Shown in pieces: positions 56,691-64,000 of a stretch of 64,000 nucleotides of DNA (its first letter is position 1; each line of letters begins with the position of its first letter). Below the pieces are notes generated by a model. It was not told the DNA's origin. It saw nothing but the letters and a program-made list of their open reading frames with translations, and made no database searches. The position numbers and the translations under genes are program-made. Origin of the DNA: Annulohypoxylon bovei var. microspora (Eukaryota > Ascomycota > Sordariomycetes > Xylariales > Hypoxylaceae); contig MU405219.1 of NCBI GenBank assembly GCA_022836615.1, positions 186,001 to 250,000 of the forward strand. Direction: 5' to 3'.

Positions 56691-58840
56691 TCAAATGATG
56701 CTGACCTGCCCTCGAGTAGCGTTCTCAAAGATGGATCGAATGCTATCTTCCTGATGAGTCGACAATCTAAGAAGCCCAACGCGTCGATATTTCTCGTCGC
56801 CCACTGGGACTATGGCAAGGCCCGCGACATGCCATGTCTTGGTGATGTCGGGATCTTCCGGGGTCTTGTAAGGGGTACTTTCTTTCTTGATGGGTAAACA
56901 TAGAACTTGGTGAGAAACGTCTTCCTTCGTGTCAAACCTAACATAGATTTGGATAGTTTTGTCGGTTATATTGCTATCTTCATCAGTCCGGAACAATAGA
57001 GCGCCATCCTTGTGGTTTCGAAAATCTATGACATCTGTTCGGGCCTCGTCCATTACATATCTACTTTTCTTAACGGGCGGGTCAAGATTCACGGTTACCA
57101 ACATGCCGGCGAGAGTAATCATACCATCGCAAACCTCTCCGGTCTCATCCAGGCCGTTCACGGGCGTCGTCCACGCGTTGGTAACAGAGGCAAGAATCTC
57201 GAGGTCGATGTTGCTATATGGATCTTGATCGTCTATCCTGAGGCGTCCATCAACCGCCGCCCATGACCAGGACGGAGCACGATATAACTTAGGTCGACGG
57301 CCGATCGCGAACGAATTCCAGACCAAAGCTTGCGGTAGCTTGTGACTCCATATCCCGGCCAGGTACTTCGTATCTTTACATCCAAGCGCCGCAAGACGTC
57401 GTTTCATGTCTTTGGCTATGCCAGACAGCGCCACCAGTTTGTCACTCGGAACGGTGAGCTTGCAATCGGTGTAGCTCTGCTGTAGATAGTACCAGTCCAT
57501 GAAGAGCTGTGATATAGCATCCTTGCAACTAGATCGATGAGGTCCACCCATCAACGCTTTCCAGGCATGGCCAGGCTCGATCGTAGCCTTCTCCTCCTCC
57601 TCCTTTCCTTCGCTTCCAGACGCTGTGTGGAAGCCCACAATCTTTGGGTGGGTTTCGCAGCACGTAGCTTCGTAGCATTCCCAGAACATCTGTCCCGAGC
57701 CGTAGTACAGGACTCGCGGCGGGAGCACCCTTTCCTGGACCACCCAGCCGCGCTTTATCAGGGGCTCGCCGTCGAAGCTAAGGCGCCACGCCGATTCTCT
57801 CTCCGACGTGCATCGATAAGGCTGCGGATCTTCGGGACCATTTATGCCGAAGTTGAAGATCGTAGGCTTGACTTTAGCAGGATCGCGAGAAAAGAACAAG
57901 CCGCCGTCGTTGTTCTCGGCCGCTAGTGCTGCGATGCTCAAAAATGCGTTGCCGTATACGTCCTGCATCGATGAGGACTCTACGCGCCAGTCCTCGACAG
58001 AATCTTGGAATATGCATAGGCTGTCTATCCATAGATAGCGGATGCCTAGTCTTCCGGCTACTTCTGATGCATCCCGGAATGTCTTGGGAAGCGTGCGGCA
58101 CGGCTGTTCCTTGGAAAGCCATTCTAAAGTAGAGCGAGTTAGTTTTAGACGTGGTTTTGCCGACTCGGCTCCCCAGCAGTGGCTCAATGTCAAGTACGGG
58201 CTCTGCGAATCTACGTAGTTTCTTTCAACGACACAGAACGTAGGCTCTGCAGCTGCGTTATTCAACTGCACAAGCCGGCTAGGAAGGTAGCCGGTGTCTC
58301 TCCGATTGCACGAAGTATGTGTCTGGAGACACACGCTAAGCCAACTCTGAGTAGTACGCCATGCATCTTCATCACCAGTGTAGGGGCTAATGTCAAGATT
58401 CAACCTCATGTCACTAACTGCAGTGCGATTAGTTGAGATCGTGGCAAAGGTCTTAGAGGAGCATAGGTACAATCGTGAGGCTGTATCCCGAAGCCGGCAG
58501 TTCTGTTTCCTACGTGCAAAAACATGAGCGCTTGATGCTTTCGGTCGACCTGGAACAACGAATAATACCCTAATCTCGATATCTTAGGGTTGGGTTTTTC
58601 GTCCTTTTCTAGATTACCATATGGCGTGATCTGGTTGCATAAGACGCATCCTTGGTCCATAGCCTCAATGAATGACTCTTGCGTAGCATGATGTCCGAAA
58701 ATGAAGTGCTCTGGCACATCTAGTCGGGAGCTATCCTCTATCTCTACAGGATCCTCCCATTCATCGATGGTACAGACACGCTTGGTCTTTAGGGGGTCCC
58801 AAATCCCTTCTAAACCTTCACGACAGATATCGCAGATCAT
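56691..58840 (-). CDS. Heterokaryon-incompatibility (HET) domain protein
   Basis: Two exons, 58840-58471 and 58417-56691, split by a 53-bp intron (GTACCT..TGCAG), give 698 residues. The HET domain lies in the middle: PYLTLSHCWG, then LPKTFRDASEVAGRLGIRYLWIDSLCIFQD, followed by MQDVYGNAFLSIAALAAENNDGGLF, the three hallmark blocks. After the domain come the typical KRGWVVQERVLPPRVLYYG and, near the C-terminus, LYRAPSWSWAAVDG. The N-terminus carries CDICREGL and CVLC motifs found in many such proteins. HET-domain proteins mediate cell death or allorecognition when partners clash during hyphal fusion; most are of unknown specificity, and none of the named het genes can be assigned. No NACHT or repeat domain is attached. 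Confidence 0.93.
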
Positions 58841-59741
58841 ATTTAGATAAATTCGTGGGGGGTAGTAGTAGAGCCGATGAGTAAGAGGTTATTTTATTAT
58901 TGTAAGATAACGTAGAGGATATCACGAGAAAAGACGATTGTAAGATGGATGACACAGTGTATGGGTTGAATATGGTAGACTTCCTATGAATCCTCACATA
59001 AGGAGGCCTACAAAAGGAGGGTGATCTCAGATTCGCTAATAAATTCCACAATTGTGAAGAGTAGAATCAATTCATCTTGATTCAAACTATTCTGCACTTA
59101 GTCAATGTGCCTTATATGACTTCTCGGTCAGATGGCTAGGCTCTAGTAATTGAACGAATCCCCAAGTGGATGTATACCCCTTAATCGGAACAATATTATT
59201 CCGATCTGGAAAGGGATAAATCTGAATGGCTTCAATCTTATGTAATACGCGCGCTTATTCAAGCATACCATAAGGTTTAGCTTATGTCCTAGGGATAGAT
59301 TATTCGACACCCTTGTCAGAAAAGGAATTCTTACGAAGAAAAGGGAGTTAGAGGAATAGTATGGTATAACATAGTAACACATAGCAATGGCCAAAGTTGG
59401 TTTGCGAATGATACGGAGCTAGCATTGTCAGGGATACTCGTCAACGAGGAATAATCCTATGTTATTCGAAGTCCCTAGATATCGCATTAGCCCCTTCTTC
59501 ATCCAGCACAGAGTCGATATAAATATACCCAGGTGCTCCATGTAGCAGGGCGGCATACCTAGGTAAGTTCCTGAAGCAGCGCTAAGCAGCTAGTCACAAA
59601 GAGAGCCGTTCTAAAGGCCTCTCTTGAAAAGGCTACTCCAGATTATCACCCGCATCTCTCATTTTCAAGATTTCAAGAGAAGCCGTCCAAAAAATAGGAC
59701 AGAGATCCGTCTCTAGATCCTTGGCTCACCGTTGCACTCGC
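58841..59741. other. Intergenic with hairpin and palindrome
   Basis: HET gene promoter and MED17 3' flank. A 7-bp inverted repeat (ATCGGAA 59184-59190 / TTCCGAT 59199-59205) and TACCTAGGTA at 59556-59565 are the only structures seen. The 83-codon minus frame at 59143-59394 spans the hairpin and is not supported. Confidence 0.5.
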
Positions 59742-61821
59742 CTAGAGTGACGGGTGTCCTTGCATGACCTTGATCACAACATCAGTGATACTCTCTCCCC
59801 CCGCATCGTCACGATCTGCTCTCCAAGTCCAGCGGCGGTTAGCGATAGCCTTACCAGCCTGCCACTGCGCATCGAGACTTAGGACTAGTTGCCCGTCTGC
59901 GTCCTCTGTGATGTCGATACGGGCCTCCTTATCATCGCTATCTGTCACACCCGGGCCCCGTATCGTCTCAGTCCAGTCTATATCATCCCTCTTCAGCTTC
60001 TCTGCAGCCTCTTCCGTCAACTTCAGCGCTAAGGCGCGGATTGCCGCTTGCCGGATATAGTACGTGGTTTCCTTCGCGTTGGGATACTGGTCGAATGGCG
60101 GGTACGTGCTCTCTAGAGGATTTGGTGATCCTTTCTCCTTGTCAGAGCTTGTGGATGTGTTGTTGTTATTACTGTTCTCGCTGCCATTATTTTGGGGAGA
60201 AAACGGTACTAGGGAAACGCGAAAGACCACTCCGATGTATGGTACGGCTATGATGTGGTTACGAGCGAATAACCGGACTTCTGGCGTAATTGTCAGCTCG
60301 AACGTAGATTCGAGGCGGCCGACGAGGTAGTTGACAAGGCTGAGCTCCATCTTGGCATTCCGGCGGGTCGGGCTGCCTTGCAGGAGAGTTGGGAAGAGAG
60401 GTTGAGTGGTTGATTTGCAGGTAGCTGTTGAAATACCAGCGCGTCTTAGCGTAGAGACTAATCCCCCCAGAAAGTTGGACATGACTTTGCCGTCCCTGAA
60501 GTACTCGTCATGCGCGATCACGGCGCGGATGATAGTATAAGGCTGGTTCAAAATCCCGCGGTTGGGAGGGAGCTGCGTCATTGTTGTGCGTCTGTGGTAG
60601 TTCTGTCTGTGTCCTTGGAATAGGAGGAATTGCATGTAGACGTGGTATGCAGTGCATGAGCAATGAGTATCGGAGATATCCTCGTACTTGTTATCTGGTT
60701 CGGCGAGGTCTTCGAGGGTGAATATCATGTGGGTTTCCGGATCTTGTTTCCAAATAATACGTGAGGAATCAGAGTAAACGTCCGAGGACAAGAGACTACG
60801 AGCTTCTCGGTTGATTTCATACCACAGCTCCTGATGGAAAGCGGTATTTCTAGCTTCGAGAACTCGATCTTGTAAAGGCGCATCGTCCGGTGTTCGTCGA
60901 GGCAAAGGTGACTGGTCCATAATCCTATCGTTTTTCTTCAGCGTAACCCTAACCCTCTGCGAGCCCCCGCCGACGCGACCAAGATCTAGCCGGACAGTCC
61001 CATCATCATTGCGCCTCAAGGGAGCGATACTACTATTCCGGAACTCAGACGCGGATTCAGCAAATCCAAATCGAACACCTAGTGTATGAGGCTCTTGAGG
61101 CAAAGCGCAGACGGCCCAGCCATTCTCACTGACAGCCAATATATCCGCCCAGTATTTCGTCTCCAGTTCCATTTCCTTCTCTAACTTCTCGGCAGCCGCT
61201 ACGACAGAGTCCACCATATTGTTAATACCTGTGAGTCTCCATCCAGTAGCAACGGCGAGATCATCCTGTTTTCGTGCCTCGGTTATGTTCGATGCGTTTA
61301 CCTTAGAAGCGCCTAGCGAGCCAATGGGTACTAGCTCTCGTAGCGTGGGGGAGAGAGAGGCCATGGCTTCTTCTCGCTTCTCGATCTCTCTTTGCTTGTT
61401 AGGATCATGTAGCTTGTTTTTGGAACATAAGAGGGAGATAAAGTCGAGACCCAACATAGCAGATTGGTGGGCGAATCTAAAATGGTTATTATTAGTATAA
61501 CCATCCGCATTTGCATCCGCATTTTCTTCATCGCAAGGTCGCTTACTCGAGGTTATTCAGGAATTCCTCCCGCGCGGCCATAACATTCTTCGACTTATCG
61601 GCGTCGACTTCTTCTTCCTCTTCTTCCCCGTCTGAGGATCGGTCAATCTCGATTTGGCCATCATCCTGAGGGGCAATTTCTTCGCGCAGCCCTGCCTCGG
61701 TCACGTTACGGAAGCCGCCGCGTTCGGAGTTGACGCGCACGATGAATTCGCTTAGGTTCTTCGGTTTCTTGTCGCCGGTTGGCCAAGGGCGCAGAGAGAA
61801 GGGCGAGCTGGAGGATGCCAT
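59742..61821 (-). CDS. MED17: Mediator complex subunit 17 (Srb4)
   Basis: Head-module subunit of the RNA polymerase II Mediator, essential for most transcription. Two exons, 61821-61547 and 61476-59742 (intron 70 bp, GTAAGC..TTAG), give 669 residues. The N-terminus has SLRPWPTGDKKPKNLSEFIVRVNSERGGF followed by an acidic run. The second exon shows FAHQSAMLGLDFISLLCSK, then the Med17 core WAVCALPQEPHTLGVRFGFAESASEFRNSSIAPLRR and SLLSSDVYSDSS. A C-terminal low-complexity Asn/Ser insert (NNGSENSNNNNTSTSSD) interrupts the domain. Length and order match filamentous-fungal Srb4. Confidence 0.92.
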
Positions 61822-63823
61822 TTTGATGAGTTGGTGGCTAAATTATCTTCCGTATGGGTCATAATTTAGTCGAGGAGAACTCGGGCAAGAACAATGGAGA
61901 CATTCAGCGTCTTCGTGATTTGCATGTATCTATTGATTGTTGAAGGTGTTTAGTTTAGCCTAGCTGTTTTCAAAGTTGCAGTGGAGATGGTTAGCAAGGA
62001 TTTATGGGTCTGTGGCTGACGAGTTAGCGGCCAGTGCACCTGTAAGCTTTCGGACTTTTTAAAGTTTAACGGGTCAGGTCCACTTTTAGCTATCCCCTGC
62101 AACAGATCATTCAGGGTTCCAATACAATACGTAATTGTTCGATATACCTAGGAGGTACTCAACATTGAATGAGAGGTATTCAGAGCTACCATTTGATTTC
62201 CTCAATATGAGTTCCTTTAGTCTTTGCACCCTTCAAATCTCCCTAGATTTATCGCATGATTTACGTTACTCAAGTGTACCCTTAATATATAGCATAGCTA
62301 CAAGAACGTATGGTGATGTCGTCCAACGCAACGTCTTGTGGTAACACCTACCTAGTATAGAATCATTCGAGAATATGCGACATGTCGACCCCATCATACT
62401 AGCTCATGCTATGAGCTAAATTGGATGTGATGTTTCCGAGTTTATGTCACTGCCGGATCAGGTTGTTGAAGCTTGTCCCGAGAAGTGATGCGAAAACGGC
62501 ATGCTTCGAGATGCAACCGAGCCAGCCTATCGGACACCAGTCGAGAAATGCATAAATGCTTGGTACAATAGCAGGCCGCATGGAGGATGGGAGCAATTGC
62601 TACCAGCATTTTTCATCGAGGATTACCTATAATTGCGTGAATTATTGACATGTGTATTAGATATTTCAAGCTTGTGGAATAGAGAATCTTCGAATATCTA
62701 CATAGGTACCTACTAGTATACAACAAATCCTGCAGCTCAACTTCAACAGCATTACGTCAGGTGGAGATTGTCACTCAGGCGCTAATTTGACAGCTATATC
62801 ATGATGAGTTAAATACCTGCCTATTATTCACTCCTTTAAATATCTCTTTCCAGCGCGAAGATTTGAATTGCTCTGGACACATATAGATGCAGATATTATA
62901 GAGTGTGTTCAAGATTAATGTATAAAAGTTTTCCTAATAAAATACAGGTATGTACATATAGTTGTATGACTTTAATGACCCATCCCACTGCTGCATATCC
63001 ATTTGGATATATAACAAGAGACAATTAAAACAAATAAAAAGGCTCAAACCTTGGAGGGTGAAAATAACTCAGGGATAGCCTCACCACTCAGCTCCAGGCA
63101 ATATAATAAAGATTATGAGTACCTGATAGGTAGGTTAGGTACCTAGGTAGGTACCTGGTACGGAGTACGGAGTAGTGAGGGGTTTATTGCTACTTCCGTC
63201 GCCTACACAGCTACGTAAGCGGGGTTATATGGTTGAATAGATGGATGGACTTTCCTTGTACCAACTACGTAAGTAGCTCCCCCTCATTGATAAATGATAA
63301 GAGCTTCTTTTTCTACACTAAAGTTGATGAAATTGGCGTGGTTGTTTTTTTACCCCAAAAAATATGACATACTCTGACGAGGTGAGAGTCTAGTGCCTGT
63401 AAGCAGTCTTTTTCCCTCGTCACATTCAACATACATTTCTGTACTACAACCTCCGGAGCCACAAACCAGTGGACGGACCGATTGGTGTCTCTTAATTGCG
63501 ATAAATTTATAGGTATCTCCTGACACCTTCGTTCAAGGTCGATTCCGTGGGCTGATTCAAGTACGAAAAGAACGCACTACAGGGTCCTTGTTACCACACA
63601 CATTCGCCCATCCACGCATCCACATATCCAACCTAGCTCAACCTTTACTCAACCTTAGATGCATATAACCTACCTCCATCAGGTACTTTAATTAAACCAC
63701 CTCCCACCTTTTATCTGGCGGGACTCGGACTCTTCACCCTAGTCCGCTATATCACTACGCTTCGAACTCGAAATCCTCCTAGAATCCTTACATCTACGCT
63801 TCCCAATAAATATATCTACCAAT
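61822..63823. promoter_or_regulatory. Long intergenic region upstream of phosphofructokinase, with palindrome cluster
   Basis: 2.0 kb without a supported gene between the divergent MED17 and PFK genes. It carries the palindrome cluster listed separately. The last 200 bp before the PFK start contain pyrimidine-rich stretches, as in many strongly expressed fungal genes. A TTTCGGAC segment near 62050 resembles those at about 25814 and 25859. Confidence 0.5.
63131..63174 (+). repeat. Cluster of TACCTAGGTA and TACGGAGTA motifs
   Basis: Contains AGGTTAGGTACCTAGGTAGG (TACCTAGGTA at 63140-63149), then GTACCTGG and a directly repeated TACGGAGTACGGAGTA at 63159-63174. It is the densest site of this motif in the window, about 650 bp before the PFK start. 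Confidence 0.7.
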
Positions 63824-64000
63824 ATGGCTACTCCAAAGAAGAAGATCGCCGTCATGACCTCTGGCGGTGACTCGCCTGGCATGAACGCCGTTGTTCGAGC
63901 CGTCGTACGTATGGCAATCCACGTAGGGTGCAACCCCTATTGTGTCTACGAGGGCTACGAAGGCCTGGTTCAGGGCGGCAACTTCATCAGGAAGATGGAA
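63824..64000 (+). CDS. ATP-dependent 6-phosphofructokinase, N-terminal part
   Basis: First 59 codons of the key glycolytic enzyme that phosphorylates fructose-6-phosphate; the window ends inside the gene. The start MATPKKKIAVMTSGGDSPGMNAVVRAVVRMA carries the ATP-binding SGGDSPGMNA motif, and CNPYCVYEGYEGLVQGG is the next conserved element of the eukaryotic enzyme. Yeast-type fungi have alpha and beta subunits; filamentous ascomycetes usually have one such gene (pfkA in Aspergillus). The Met at 63824 is the only in-frame start near the motif, and its context AATATGG is acceptable. Confidence 0.95.
   Translation, partial: MATPKKKIAVMTSGGDSPGMNAVVRAVVRMAIHVGCNPYCVYEGYEGLVQGGNFIRKME

Noticed and set aside
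59143..59394. 83-codon minus frame with a membrane-like composition
   Set aside because: AT-rich sequence gives hydrophobic codons by chance; overlaps a hairpin and lacks a family match.

Overview
The window is nuclear DNA of a filamentous ascomycete (Pezizomycotina), most probably a sordariomycete. The evidence is the gene structure (short introns of about 50-110 bp with GT..AG ends and CTNAC-like branch sites), the gene families present (HET-domain protein, two Zn2Cys6 regulators, ascomycete laccase ending in the DSGL plug, DUF3433 membrane protein, caleosin, STRIPAK SLMAP homologue) and the 10-bp palindrome TACCTAGGTA, which occurs eight times in non-coding DNA. The species cannot be named from sequence reading alone.

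Layout. 1-17.1 kb: 3' part of an L-amino-acid oxidase, the STRIPAK FHA protein PRO45/HAM-4, the small TIM23-complex protein MGR2 (five short exons), a five-exon laccase and a 1325-residue DUF3433 membrane protein. 17.3-25.6 kb: a degenerate accessory block with a broken short-chain dehydrogenase, an intact one, an orphan gene bracketed by a 66-bp direct repeat, a Zn2Cys6 regulator that has lost the middle of its regulatory domain, and a BAHD-type acyltransferase with a frameshift. This mix (regulator, tailoring reductases, acyltransferase) looks like the remains of a small secondary-metabolism cluster. 26.8-31 kb: a threonine-aldolase-type PLP enzyme and a second Zn2Cys6 regulator with an array of CCG triplets just upstream of it. 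32.5-42.4 kb: RHO3, an orphan 353-residue protein, a GC-rich F-box-like gene, and the divergent housekeeping pair CWC25 (splicing) and CSN2 (COP9 signalosome). 42.9-52.6 kb: caleosin, NmrA-like reductase, Nudix ADP-ribose pyrophosphatase, a one-pass surface protein and an uncharacterised protein. 52.6-64 kb: a tRNA-like sequence, an aminoglycoside-phosphotransferase-fold kinase, a HET-domain protein, Mediator subunit MED17, and the start of 6-phosphofructokinase, cut by the window end.

Most genes are spliced. I rebuilt exon joins by hand, and each intact model given here closes to a whole number of codons. Housekeeping genes (PRO45, MGR2, RHO3, CWC25, CSN2, YSA1-like, MED17, PFK) alternate with accessory genes. 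Long AT-rich spacers between them contain little beyond short repeats and palindromes. No CRISPR, rRNA or complete transposon is visible.
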